64,000 nucleotides of DNA from Bacteroidota bacterium (GTDB lineage Bacteria; Bacteroidota; Bacteroidia; CAIKAF01), in assembly GCA_023432985.1 (NCBI GenBank), contig JAEZEQ010000062.1, forward strand, positions 62,001 to 126,000, read 5' to 3'. The translations under genes and the position numbers were made by a program. Shown here piece after piece: positions 45,534 to 53,817 of this stretch; position 1 is the first letter of the stretch, and each line of letters opens with the position of its first letter. The notes beneath the pieces are model-generated. The model was not told the origin of the DNA, did not search any database, and worked only from the letters and a program-made list of their open reading frames with translations.

Positions 45534-47033
45534 CTAGACCAAATTTAAAATTTCATCCACATATTTACGGTCATTACTAAGGCGGGGCACTTTATGCTGC
45601 CCTCCCAGTTTACCTTTAGAGGCGAGCCATTTATGGAAAGTTCCTGTTTTTAATGATCTAACAATGGGGAATCGCAGGGTAAGATTTCCAACTCTTTTGG
45701 CATCATAGTCCGAATTCAATTCCTTGAGTGTAGAATCTAAAACAGTTGCAAAAAGCTGTAAGTCAACAGGTTCATTTTCGAATTCAATGAGCCATTCATG
45801 CGCTCCTGTTCCCGACTCCGACATAAATACAGGAGCTGCGGTATAATCGACAATAGTAGCACCGCTTGCGCGACAAGCTTCATAAATAGCCTTCTCGCTA
45901 TTTTCAATCATCAGTTCCTCACCAAATGCATTGATAAAATGCTTGGTTCTTCCGGTTATTTCTATTCGGAACGGATATAAAGAGGTGAATTTCACTGTAT
46001 CACCGATCATATAGCGCCAGAGGCCGGAATTGGTCGAAATCAACATGGCATAATTAACGCCGGGTTTCACATCGAAAAGAGATATAGCGGCAGAAGGATT
46101 ATCGAGTTGATCCATGGGAATAAACTCGTAAAAAATACCGTAATTCAACATGAGCAACATATCGCTGCGACCAAACTCATCCTGTATGGCAAAAAATCCT
46201 TCCGAGGCATTATAGGTTTCCAAATAAAAGAAATCATCGCGGGGAATAAGTTCGCGAAATTGCGCTTTATAAGGATCAAACTTCACGGCACCATGGGCAA
46301 ACAATTCCAAATTGGGCCATATATCTAAAATAGAATCTGCTTTTTTGTATTCAATCAGCCTTTTCATCAATACCAACATCCAGGATGGAACGCCGGATAT
46401 ATTGGTAACATTAACTTCACTAAGTGCTTCCACCATTTTATCGAGCTTCACATTCCAATCGTCCATCAAGGCTATACTGCGTTTGGGCGTTCTATAATAA
46501 TCGGCGATCGGAGATAAATTACTCAGCAAAACTGCCGACAAATCGCCCACTTTCGAATAGGCATTGAGGTGATGCACACTTTTACTTCCACCGAGAATCA
46601 TACTTTTACCGGTAAACAGTTTGGTTTGAGGCCGCTGCTGCGCATAAATGGCGAGCACGTCTTTTCCGGCTTTAAAATGATTGTCTTGCATTGCTTGCTT
46701 ACTCACAGGAATAAGCTTACTTCTGTCTTCGGCCGAACCACTGGTTTTAGCAAACCACTTCACCTCTCCCGGCCATAAAATATTCGATTTACCCAAAATC
46801 ATTTGCTCAATATATCCTTTGAGCGAATCGTAATTTTGTATGGGTACATAACGGCGAAATTGCTCGTAGCTGCGAATTGAGGAAAAGCCGTATTCTCTTC
46901 CAAAACGAGTGAACACCCCGGAGGCTATAAGCTCCCGGAAAACTCTATCCTGCATATTTTCCGGCTCTTTGTAATGGGCCTGAATAGCAGGAATACAGGT
47001 TTTTAAATATTGTTTAATTATGGAATTCAACAT
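45534..47033 (-). CDS. GH3-family acyl-adenylate-forming protein
   Basis: 499 aa from the ATG at 47033. A longer frame to 47081 would begin in the terminator upstream, so it is rejected. GH3 proteins of plants conjugate amino acids to acyl-adenylates. Bacteroidota homologues have no proven substrate. Typical blocks: WFAKTSGSAEDRSKLIPVSK (phosphate-binding), FFYLETYNASEGFFAIQDE, LWRYMIGDTVKFTSLYPFRI, GRTKHFINAFGEELMIEN. The gene is the first of a three-gene block after a terminator. Confidence 0.88.
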   Translation of the reverse strand: MLNSIIKQYLKTCIPAIQAHYKEPENMQDRVFRELIASGVFTRFGREYGFSSIRSYEQFRRYVPIQNYDSLKGYIEQMILGKSNILWPGEVKWFAKTSGSAEDRSKLIPVSKQAMQDNHFKAGKDVLAIYAQQRPQTKLFTGKSMILGGSKSVHHLNAYSKVGDLSAVLLSNLSPIADYYRTPKRSIALMDDWNVKLDKMVEALSEVNVTNISGVPSWMLVLMKRLIEYKKADSILDIWPNLELFAHGAVKFDPYKAQFRELIPRDDFFYLETYNASEGFFAIQDEFGRSDMLLMLNYGIFYEFIPMDQLDNPSAAISLFDVKPGVNYAMLISTNSGLWRYMIGDTVKFTSLYPFRIEITGRTKHFINAFGEELMIENSEKAIYEACRASGATIVDYTAAPVFMSESGTGAHEWLIEFENEPVDLQLFATVLDSTLKELNSDYDAKRVGNLTLRFPIVRSLKTGTFHKWLASKGKLGGQHKVPRLSNDRKYVDEILNLV

Positions 47034-47070
47034 ACCTATTGTGGAGCAAGGTACAATATTTTTTTTTTCA

Positions 47071-47102
47071 AAAAAAGGCATCCATAATCGGATGCCTTTT
47101 TT
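47071..47102. terminator. Terminator between sppA and the GH3 gene
   Basis: A perfect 13-bp stem, AAAAAAGGCATCC (47071-47083) with GGATGCCTTTTTT (47090-47102), and a 6-base loop. T tracts exist on both strands. It lies 20 bases after the sppA stop and 37 bases before the GH3 start. Confidence 0.88.
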
Positions 47103-47122
47103 AATTATTTTTTATATAAATC

Positions 47123-48919
47123 TTATTGAATAACCATATTATAAGGCATTCTGGCTTGTACGCCTTTTGTTTGCTCCAGACTTCTAAAGCCTTCAAGTAT
47201 ATAATATCCTTCACCCAAATTTTTACGCATAACAGATTCTACTGTTTCCGATTTTCCTTCGTTCAGAAGAGATTGCCAAAAGTCTTTTTTCTCCGGAAAA
47301 GTAAGTATTCCATAATCACTTAATCCGACTTTTGAAGCAGCAAAAGCAATGGCATCTTCCATAGATCCGATTTCATCTACGAGTTTCAATTCTTTCGCAT
47401 CTCTACCGGCCCATACTCTACCCTGCGCTATACTGTCTACCTCGGCTATAGTCATACCGCGACCATCGGCTACACGCTTCAAAAACAATTGATAAATATC
47501 ATTTACACTGCGGTTTAAATAATTCTTTTCGGCATCTTCCATACCGCGGGCAAAAGAAAAGAAATCGCTGTAATTATTGGTTTTCACCGTATCGGTTGTA
47601 ATACCCAGTTTGCCGTTTAAAAACTGTTCGGCATTATAAAGCATTCCAAATACTCCGATAGAACCCGTAAGCGTTTGTGCATCTGCAAAAATACGATCTG
47701 CTCCACAAGCGATATAATATCCTCCCGAAGCGGCATAATTTCCCATGGAAACAATTACCGGTTTTTTCGCTTTGGTCAACTCTACCTCTCTCCACAATAT
47801 CTCGGATGCCAAGGCACTTCCACCGGGCGAATTCACGCGCAATACAACCGCTTTCACCGTCTCATCTTCACGCGCCTTTTTCAATTCTCTACCCAAATTC
47901 TGATCGCTGATGGTCTGCTCGTCACCCGGACCATAAACAATCTCGCCCTCGGCAAAAACAACGGCAATATGATCTTTTTTGCGGGCGGAAACCAGCTCAT
48001 GTTTGTACAAATCATAATATTCGCCCGGACTCACCAAACGCAATTTATCTTCGCTGCTGAATCCCGATTCTTTTTTAATCAGATCTATAAACTGATCACG
48101 ATACATCAAACTATCGGCCATGCCCAGAGATACAGCCTGCATGGTATTGTATACTTCCAGATTATCGGCCATGCGATTCAAATCGGCGATCTCAATCCCA
48201 CGAGAATCACTCCAATCGGCCAACATCTCATCCCAAATGGTTTGTAAAAACATAAAGGTCTGTGCCCGATTTTCCGGACTCATTTTCTCGACCAAAAAAG
48301 GTTCTACGGCACTTTTGAACTTATTGCCTTCAGGTCGAAATACCTCCGCTTCTACACCCAATTTATCAAGCAAACCTTTAAAGGAAACAAAGGTCGAACT
48401 CAACCCTTTAAACTCTATATCTCCGGCCGGATTCATAAATATTTTATCGCCGGCACTGGCTAAATACAAGCTTTTCTGAGTCAATACATCCGAATAGGTA
48501 TATACAAATTTTCCGGTCGAACGAAATTCTGCTAAGGCTGCTCTCAATTCCTCCGCTGTTGCCATACCCATGTTTACCGAGGAAATATCCAGGAATATTC
48601 CCGATATTTTATCGTTTGTGGAGGCATGCTGAATGCTGCGCACCAGGTCGAATAATCCCGGTTTGGGATGCGTGCTGAACTTGCCGCTGCCTATTGATTC
48701 GAAAGGATTCAGCGTCGATTTATCACCTAGATTATAGTTGAGCTTTAGATGCAAAACCGAACTTTCTGTAAGCGTTTTCACATTCGAGGAACTCTCGGCA
48801 CTGCCTACTATGGCACCAAGAAATATGAAAAAAACAAACATAAAAATTAAACCGGTTAACATAATGCCTATAACCGATCCTAAAGCCGATCCAAAAAAGG
48901 ATTTCCAAAAATTACTCAT
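47123..48919 (-). CDS. sppA: Signal peptide peptidase SppA, 67-kDa type
   Basis: 598 aa, the long two-domain form. It degrades cleaved signal peptides at the inner membrane. The N-terminal membrane anchor is about 10-40. The general-base Lys is in VYTYSDVLTQKSLYLASAGD of the first domain. The nucleophile Ser is in SMGNYAASGGYYIACGADRI of the second, followed by TLTGSIGVFGML. Two consensus promoter elements precede it at 48961-48995. Confidence 0.95.
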   Translation of the reverse strand: MSNFWKSFFGSALGSVIGIMLTGLIFMFVFFIFLGAIVGSAESSSNVKTLTESSVLHLKLNYNLGDKSTLNPFESIGSGKFSTHPKPGLFDLVRSIQHASTNDKISGIFLDISSVNMGMATAEELRAALAEFRSTGKFVYTYSDVLTQKSLYLASAGDKIFMNPAGDIEFKGLSSTFVSFKGLLDKLGVEAEVFRPEGNKFKSAVEPFLVEKMSPENRAQTFMFLQTIWDEMLADWSDSRGIEIADLNRMADNLEVYNTMQAVSLGMADSLMYRDQFIDLIKKESGFSSEDKLRLVSPGEYYDLYKHELVSARKKDHIAVVFAEGEIVYGPGDEQTISDQNLGRELKKAREDETVKAVVLRVNSPGGSALASEILWREVELTKAKKPVIVSMGNYAASGGYYIACGADRIFADAQTLTGSIGVFGMLYNAEQFLNGKLGITTDTVKTNNYSDFFSFARGMEDAEKNYLNRSVNDIYQLFLKRVADGRGMTIAEVDSIAQGRVWAGRDAKELKLVDEIGSMEDAIAFAASKVGLSDYGILTFPEKKDFWQSLLNEGKSETVESVMRKNLGEGYYILEGFRSLEQTKGVQARMPYNMVIQ

Positions 48920-48960
48920 AGTATTCTAATTTGCCGTGAATGTATAAAAACAGTCGCAGA

Positions 48961-48995
48961 CAAATATAATATTTCGACAAACGAAATTATTCAAA
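48961..48995 (-). promoter_or_regulatory. Promoter of sppA: TTTG-N23-TATATTTG
   Basis: On the minus strand TTTG (48992-48995), a 23-base spacer and TATATTTG (48961-48968). The -7 box is exact and the spacing is at the long end of the consensus. The leader is about 41 bases. Confidence 0.62.
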
Positions 48996-49025
48996 CGATT
49001 AAAAAGGCAGATTAACACGATTTAC

Positions 49026-49514
49026 TTAAGCATAGGTGCCCAAACGTTTCATCAATTCCTGACGCGCCAAATAAATACGACTCTTAACCGTGCCTATAGG
49101 CAAAGCCAATTCGTCCGAAATTTCTTTGTATTTATAACCGGCATAATACAGCTCGAACGGCTCACGTATTGACGAATCTAAACGCGCTATTTCTTGTTGA
49201 ATCTCGGAATATTCTAAACCCGAATTCAACTCCTGAACCATGCCCGGAATTATGATATCGGACAAGGATTGCTTTTGCCAACGTTTTGATTTTCGATAAT
49301 CATTGATGAATACATTGCGCATTATGGTGTATAACCAGGCTTTTAAATTACTATGGGACGCAAAAGAATCCTTATATAATAAAGCCTTTACCATAGTCTC
49401 CTGAAATAAATCATCGCCCGCAGCCCTGTTGCCCGTAAGGTTACGTGCAAAACTTCGCAAACTGTCGCTATAGGAAACTAAAATAGCATCGAAACTGTAA
49501 TCGGATGTATTCAT
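49026..49514 (-). CDS. ECF-type RNA polymerase sigma factor
   Basis: 162 aa, region 2 and region 4 only, the ECF layout. Region 2 includes FARNLTGNRAAGDDLFQETMVKAL and FASHSNLKAWLYTIMRNVFIND. Region 4 includes LDSSIREPFELYYAGYKYKEIS and ALPIGTVKSRIYLARQEL. No anti-sigma gene is adjacent. It lies 239 bases downstream of the CarH/LitR-like regulator gene on the same strand. The gap holds its promoter (49536-49543) and a run of T/A-rich sequence with no other feature I can see. Confidence 0.94.
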   Translation of the reverse strand: MNTSDYSFDAILVSYSDSLRSFARNLTGNRAAGDDLFQETMVKALLYKDSFASHSNLKAWLYTIMRNVFINDYRKSKRWQKQSLSDIIIPGMVQELNSGLEYSEIQQEIARLDSSIREPFELYYAGYKYKEISDELALPIGTVKSRIYLARQELMKRLGTYA

Positions 49515-49535
49515 TTGTATTGGTATTTGTTGAAC

Positions 49536-49543
49536 ACAAAGAT
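49536..49543 (-). promoter_or_regulatory. -7 box (TATCTTTG) of the ECF sigma gene
   Basis: An exact TAnnTTTG match on the minus strand lies 21 bases before the ATG at 49514. A clear TTG partner is not seen. This separates the sigma gene's transcription from the MerR gene upstream. Confidence 0.55.
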
Positions 49544-49753
49544 ACTTTGTTTAACTTTTTCGATTAAACATTAAACAAGAAATATTATTAAAAAAATAAA
49601 ATACACTGCCAGTCAGGCTATTACAAAAAAAACAGGATAAAAATGTTTAACAAAAGAACAGGAGCTATTCGAATAGATTAAACAAGAAATGAAGGAGAGG
49701 GACTCTTGCTAAGTTTTTTTTAACAGTCGAAATGGGAATATTTGCGAAAATAA

Positions 49754-50650
49754 TTAAGAAATCTGATCGAGGCGCTGAATTAATTCGCTATAACTTTTCA
49801 GGTGACTAATATGTTTTGCCAATTGCAAATCCGGATTATGCATGAGGGGGCCGGAGACCCATACTTCTATATTTGAAAATGGGTTTTCCTTAAATCGGTT
49901 CAGATATTTTTGCAGCGAAAAGGTAGTAAATCCGGCTGTGAAATAGGTAAACAAATGAGTAGGATTATGGGTTTGCATAAATATTTCCAAATCATTAAAA
50001 GGCATAGATTGCCCAAGATAGATAACATGGAATCCTCTTTTAACTATGGCATATTTGGCAAATAATAATCCGATTTCATGCCATTCGTTTTCGGGCAAAA
50101 AAAGTATGAATTTCTCCTGATTTATATGCTTGCCACGCGGCAATTTATCAATTTCGACTATGGTTCTTCTTCGGATAAGATTGGCCATAAAATGCTCTTG
50201 AGCCACATTCACTTCGCCCAAGGACCAGAGCATTCCAATTTTAGTCAGAAATGGAATAAGTATAAGCAGCATACTTTGTTCGAATCCAATTTTGCGAATG
50301 GCATCTTCCATGGTTTGGTCGAATTTATCCTCATCCAAATCGATCATGGCAATCAACAATGCTTCTATATTCCAGCTGTAAAAAAAATCCGGATCATTAT
50401 TTTCTTCGCCAAGTTTATTAATGGCTTCGGCTATTTCGGAAGAATGCATGGCAGCCACTTTCGAAATCTTATATCCATTCTTTAGTAATAGGGCAATATT
50501 CAGGATTTGTTTTAATTGCGCGTCATCGTAGAAGCGTATTTGGGTGGACGTGCGATGCGGCACTATAATGCCATACCTCTGCTCCCATATGCGCAGGGTA
50601 TGTGCTTTTATTTGTGATAATTTTTCTACTTCTCGTATGGAATAAGACAC
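49754..50650 (-). CDS. MerR-family regulator with CarH/LitR-like B12-binding domain
   Basis: 298 aa from GTG at 50650. An ATG at 50734 would be upstream of the promoter box (50677-50684), so the GTG is chosen. The winged-helix MerR domain (about 3-70) has YSIREVEKLSQIKAHTLRIW. Residues 130-165 hold the Wx9EH motif (Trp142, Glu152-His153) diagnostic of CarH/LitR photoreceptors. His191 in ENEWHEIGL lies where CarH holds the cobalt-ligating His. A Rossmann-type tail with YLGQSMPFNDLEIF and GPL near the end completes the cobalamin fold. It is predicted to bind adenosylcobalamin and repress DNA in the dark. No carotenoid genes are next to it. Confidence 0.87.
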   Translation of the reverse strand: MSYSIREVEKLSQIKAHTLRIWEQRYGIIVPHRTSTQIRFYDDAQLKQILNIALLLKNGYKISKVAAMHSSEIAEAINKLGEENNDPDFFYSWNIEALLIAMIDLDEDKFDQTMEDAIRKIGFEQSMLLILIPFLTKIGMLWSLGEVNVAQEHFMANLIRRRTIVEIDKLPRGKHINQEKFILFLPENEWHEIGLLFAKYAIVKRGFHVIYLGQSMPFNDLEIFMQTHNPTHLFTYFTAGFTTFSLQKYLNRFKENPFSNIEVWVSGPLMHNPDLQLAKHISHLKSYSELIQRLDQIS

Positions 50651-50676
50651 TTTACAGGCTAGTTTACTATACGAAA

Positions 50677-50684
50677 CAAATATA
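50677..50684 (-). promoter_or_regulatory. -7 box (TATATTTG) of the MerR-family gene
   Basis: An exact consensus octamer on the minus strand ends 26 bases before the GTG at 50650. A T-rich stretch with TTTG lies 23 bases upstream and could serve as -33 element. That stretch coincides with the metK terminator's T tract. Confidence 0.58.
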
Positions 50685-50705
50685 CAAGCAAATTGTTCGC
50701 AAAAA

Positions 50706-50743
50706 AACAAAAAAAGTACGACCTGCTTTTGCAAATCGTACTT
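50706..50743 (-). terminator. Terminator after metK
   Basis: Arms AAGTACGA (50714-50721) and TCGTACTT (50736-50743) form an 8-bp stem. The minus-strand sequence beyond it is T-rich (50700-50715 read as A with single C on plus). It follows the metK stop by 24 bases. Confidence 0.72.
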
Positions 50744-50767
50744 AAAATAATCTATTAAAACGGGATT

Positions 50768-52066
50768 TTACTTCAATCCAAACTGCTTTTTAACAGCTGC
50801 TACATAGTCGAGTTTTTCCCAAGTAAACAATTCTACTTTTACTTTCTTTTCTATTTTTTTCAATCCTTCCTGACGTATAAATGTTTTGGTAACCGTCTCG
50901 GATTCTTTCCCGAAATGCCCATATGCCGCAGTTTCGCTATACATTGGATTACGCAGTTTCAAACGGGTTTCTATTCCATAAGGTGTCATATCGAAAATCT
51001 TTGCAATTTTAGCTGCAATTTCACCATCGCTCAATTTCACTTTCGAAGTTCCTTCTGTATCGATAAAAATATTCATTGGTTCTTTAACCCCAATGGCGTA
51101 AGAAACTTGCACCAATACACGATCGCATAAACCGGCGGCTACCAGATTTTTGGCAATATGGCGTGTTGCATATGCGGCCGAACGGTCTACTTTTGAAGGG
51201 TCTTTTCCGCTAAAAGCTCCACCCCCATGCGCACCACGTCCACCGTATGTATCAACGATAATCTTACGTCCGGTCAGGCCCGTATCGCCATGCGGTCCAC
51301 CGATCACAAATTTACCGGTTGGATTTATATGGTATTTGATTTTATCATTGAACAAATGTTTGTACTTGGCATATTTCTTTTTCACACGGGGAATAAGAAT
51401 TTCGACCATGTCTTTATGAATCTTAGCCAACATTTCTTTTTCAGCTTTCACGATGTCCGCAGCTTTTCCCGATTTGGGGGCAATAAAATCATCGTGTTGG
51501 GTGCTGATTACTATGGTATCAATGCGAACAGGTCTGTGCTTATCGTCGTACTCGAGGGTAACCTGCGCTTTTGCATCGGGACGTAAATAACTGATTGATT
51601 TCATTTCACGTCGCAATGCTGCAAGTTCCATCAAAATTCTATGCGATAAATCCAATGCCAATGGCATATAATTTTCGGTTTCATTGGTAGCATAACCAAA
51701 CATCATACCTTGATCGCCGGCACCTTGATCTTCTTTTTTCTTTTTGTCAACACCCCGATTAATATCGGCACTTTGTTCGTGTATAGCCGATAATATACCA
51801 CAAGAATTGGCCTCGAACATATACTCGCTTTTGGTATATCCGATTTTACGAATAACCGCACGGGTGATTTCCTGTACATCGAGATAAGCAGATGATTTAA
51901 CCTCCCCGGCTAATACAACCTGACCGGTAGTTACCAAGGTTTCACATGCTACTTTCGACTCAGGATCCCAAGCTAAAAAGTTATCAATTAATGCATCGGA
52001 TATTTGGTCGGCAACCTTGTCCGGATGCCCCTCTGAAACAGATTCTGACGTAAATAAATATGACAT
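50768..52066 (-). CDS. metK: S-adenosylmethionine synthase
   Basis: 432 aa. It makes SAM from methionine and ATP. Signatures: TSESVSEGHPDKVADQISDA at the N-terminus, GAGDQGMMFGYAT in the centre, and GGRGAHGGGAFSGKDPSKVD towards the C-terminus. Several insertions lengthen it relative to the roughly 385-residue E. coli enzyme, typical of Bacteroidota. It is transcribed alone between its own promoter and terminator. Confidence 0.97.
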   Translation of the reverse strand: MSYLFTSESVSEGHPDKVADQISDALIDNFLAWDPESKVACETLVTTGQVVLAGEVKSSAYLDVQEITRAVIRKIGYTKSEYMFEANSCGILSAIHEQSADINRGVDKKKKEDQGAGDQGMMFGYATNETENYMPLALDLSHRILMELAALRREMKSISYLRPDAKAQVTLEYDDKHRPVRIDTIVISTQHDDFIAPKSGKAADIVKAEKEMLAKIHKDMVEILIPRVKKKYAKYKHLFNDKIKYHINPTGKFVIGGPHGDTGLTGRKIIVDTYGGRGAHGGGAFSGKDPSKVDRSAAYATRHIAKNLVAAGLCDRVLVQVSYAIGVKEPMNIFIDTEGTSKVKLSDGEIAAKIAKIFDMTPYGIETRLKLRNPMYSETAAYGHFGKESETVTKTFIRQEGLKKIEKKVKVELFTWEKLDYVAAVKKQFGLK

Positions 52067-52085
52067 AATTCAATTTTATAGGCAG

Positions 52086-52093
52086 CAAATATA
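52086..52093 (-). promoter_or_regulatory. -7 box (TATATTTG) of metK
   Basis: An exact TAnnTTTG match on the minus strand lies 19 bases before the metK ATG. No clear TTG at the expected spacing. I found no sequence resembling a SAM riboswitch in the 109 bases between metK and rlmD. Confidence 0.55.
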
Positions 52094-52162
52094 ACAAACT
52101 AAATGTGTTCTTTATTTTTCTTATTAAGTTTTATTTCATCACTAACGAAAGGATAACTTTAG

Positions 52163-52170
52163 TACTTTTG
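52163..52170 (+). promoter_or_regulatory. -7 box (TACTTTTG) of rlmD
   Basis: Exact TAnnTTTG match ending five bases before the ATG at 52176. With the usual start site about 4-7 bases after the box, the transcript would be leaderless or nearly so. Confidence 0.5.
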
Positions 52171-52175
52171 CCATC

Positions 52176-53579
52176 ATGAAAAAAAAGAAGGAAGTAATCT
52201 TGCAGCAGGTAAAAATATTGGACCTGGCTGCAGAAGGTAAATCTATAGCCAAGCCGGATGAAAAGGTGATTTTTGTAAAAAATGCCGTTCCCGGGGATGT
52301 GGCAGACTTACGTATTACCCGCTCTAAAAGCAGTTTTGCCGAGGCTGAAGCCATTTTTTTTCATGAAAAATCACCTTTGCGAACCGAACCGGCATGTGCC
52401 CATTTCGGCATTTGCGGAGGCTGTGCCCGACAAGATTTAGCCTATACATCTCAATTGGAATTTAAACAAAAATGGGTAAAAGATGCTTTCGAAAGAATCG
52501 GAAAATTCGAATTTGCTCCCATTAATCCCATTATTGGATGCGAAAATATTTTTCGTTACCGCAATAAAATGGAATATGGGTTTACTGATTTTTCCTGGCT
52601 GACTAATGAGGAAATTCAATCCGGACAAAATTTCGAAAGAAGAGGCATAGGCCTGCATATACCCGGAAAATTTGACAAAATCCTTCATATAGACGATTGT
52701 CATCTACAGGATGCCTGGGGCGACCGGGTACGCAACTTCGTCAGAAATTATGCAATCGAACAGGATATTTCTTTCTTTAATATTCGTCAACAAACAGGTA
52801 TGTTACGTACCCTCCTAATTCGCTTGACGGAATATGGAGAAAAAATGGTACTCCTGGCTTTCACTGAAAATAATCAGGAAATTATTCAACCCATGATGGA
52901 AGCTATACGCACGGAATTCCCCGAAACAAACGCATTGCTCTATGTCATCAATAACAAGAAAAATGACACCATTTTCGACCTGCCTGTACACACTTTTTAT
53001 GGCAAGGATTATATATGCGAACAATTGCATCATGCACGCTATAAAATCGGACCTAAATCTTTCTTTCAAACCAATAGCAAACAGGCCGAAACTTTATATG
53101 CTATAACGAAAGATTTTGCCGAATTAAGCAATACGGAAAATGTATACGATTTGTATACCGGTACCGGATCTATTGCCTGCTATATTGCCGATAAAGCCAA
53201 AAAAGTTGTAGGCGTGGAATATGTACCCGAAGCAGTGGAAGACGCCTTTGTAAATAAGGAATGGAATAAACTGGACAATGTGGATTTTTATGCCGGTGAT
53301 ATGAAAGACGTACTGAACGATGCTTTCGTAGAAAAACACGGCGCACCGGATGTAATTATTACAGACCCGCCCAGAGCAGGTATGCACCCCGATGTGGTTC
53401 AAACCATATTGAAACTGAACCCGAAAATAATAGTATATGTCAGCTGCAATGTCGCCACGCAAGCCCGCGATCTGGCTATGTTATGCGAAGCATATGAGGT
53501 AAGTAAAGTACAACCGGTAGACATGTTCCCCCATACCCATCACGTAGAAAATGTGGTGCAACTGAAACGCAAATCCTAA
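52176..53579 (+). CDS. rlmD: 23S rRNA (uracil-5-)-methyltransferase RlmD-like
   Basis: 467 aa. It methylates C5 of a uridine in 23S rRNA. An N-terminal TRAM domain (about 8-60) precedes the iron-sulfur Cys cluster (ACAHFGICGGCARQ plus a later DDCHLQ). The SAM domain has YDLYTGTGSIACYIAD, and the catalytic Cys is in IVYVSCNVATQARDLA. IITDPPRAGMHPDVV is the substrate motif. RlmC and TrmA are alternatives, but the TRAM plus cluster and size fit RlmD. The stop is one base before the TTG of the next promoter. Confidence 0.88.
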   Translation: MKKKKEVILQQVKILDLAAEGKSIAKPDEKVIFVKNAVPGDVADLRITRSKSSFAEAEAIFFHEKSPLRTEPACAHFGICGGCARQDLAYTSQLEFKQKWVKDAFERIGKFEFAPINPIIGCENIFRYRNKMEYGFTDFSWLTNEEIQSGQNFERRGIGLHIPGKFDKILHIDDCHLQDAWGDRVRNFVRNYAIEQDISFFNIRQQTGMLRTLLIRLTEYGEKMVLLAFTENNQEIIQPMMEAIRTEFPETNALLYVINNKKNDTIFDLPVHTFYGKDYICEQLHHARYKIGPKSFFQTNSKQAETLYAITKDFAELSNTENVYDLYTGTGSIACYIADKAKKVVGVEYVPEAVEDAFVNKEWNKLDNVDFYAGDMKDVLNDAFVEKHGAPDVIITDPPRAGMHPDVVQTILKLNPKIIVYVSCNVATQARDLAMLCEAYEVSKVQPVDMFPHTHHVENVVQLKRKS

Positions 53580-53580
53580 T

Positions 53581-53609
53581 TTTGTAATATCCTTTTTTTT
53601 GTATCTTTA
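53581..53609 (+). promoter_or_regulatory. Promoter of the 39-residue lipoprotein gene: TTG-N18-TATCTTTA
   Basis: TTG at 53581-53583, an 18-base spacer and TATCTTTA at 53602-53609 (one mismatch in the last base). The box ends four bases before the ATG at 53614. Confidence 0.6.
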
Positions 53610-53613
53610 CTGT

Positions 53614-53733
53614 ATGAGCAAAAAAACTTTTTTCAAAATATTCTTCATTTTTCTTTTGGGTAGTACGAGCCTACTTGCTTCATCATGTGGCACTTCCAAA
53701 AAATGCGACTGCCCTACTTTTGGAAGAAGATAA
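53614..53733 (+). CDS. 39-residue lipoprotein with a Cys-x-Cys mature peptide
   Basis: The gene codes for MSKKTFFKIFFIFLLGSTSL, then LASS-Cys25 and CGTSKKCDCPTFGRR. Lys residues, a hydrophobic stretch and a Cys25 preceded by small residues make a lipoprotein signal. The mature part would be only 15 residues long and ends TFGRR. Two further Cys (31 and 33) form a CxC. A promoter-like element precedes it and it starts its own unit. I recall similar tiny lipoproteins in other Bacteroidota but cannot name a function. It is too short for a standard length cut-off. Confidence 0.72.
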   Translation: MSKKTFFKIFFIFLLGSTSLLASSCGTSKKCDCPTFGRR

Positions 53734-53817
53734 GATTTGTCCACCTTTTTTTTCATTTTCTTAAACAAAAGTCGAACTATTTTGTTTCTGTAGGTATAAA
53801 ACTAAAAATACAGATTC

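Noticed and set aside
50651..50734. 28-residue N-terminal extension of the MerR regulator
   Set aside because: The region holds the promoter box TATATTTG and is unlike the MerR N-terminus. The GTG at 50650 begins the conserved SYSIREVE.
52067..52175. SAM riboswitch upstream of metK
   Set aside because: The sequence is short and AT-rich, and I see no paired stems typical of SAM riboswitches.
53734..53817. Cobalamin riboswitch ahead of the TonB receptor
   Set aside because: The gap is only 84 bases and contains no recognisable B12-box or pseudoknot.
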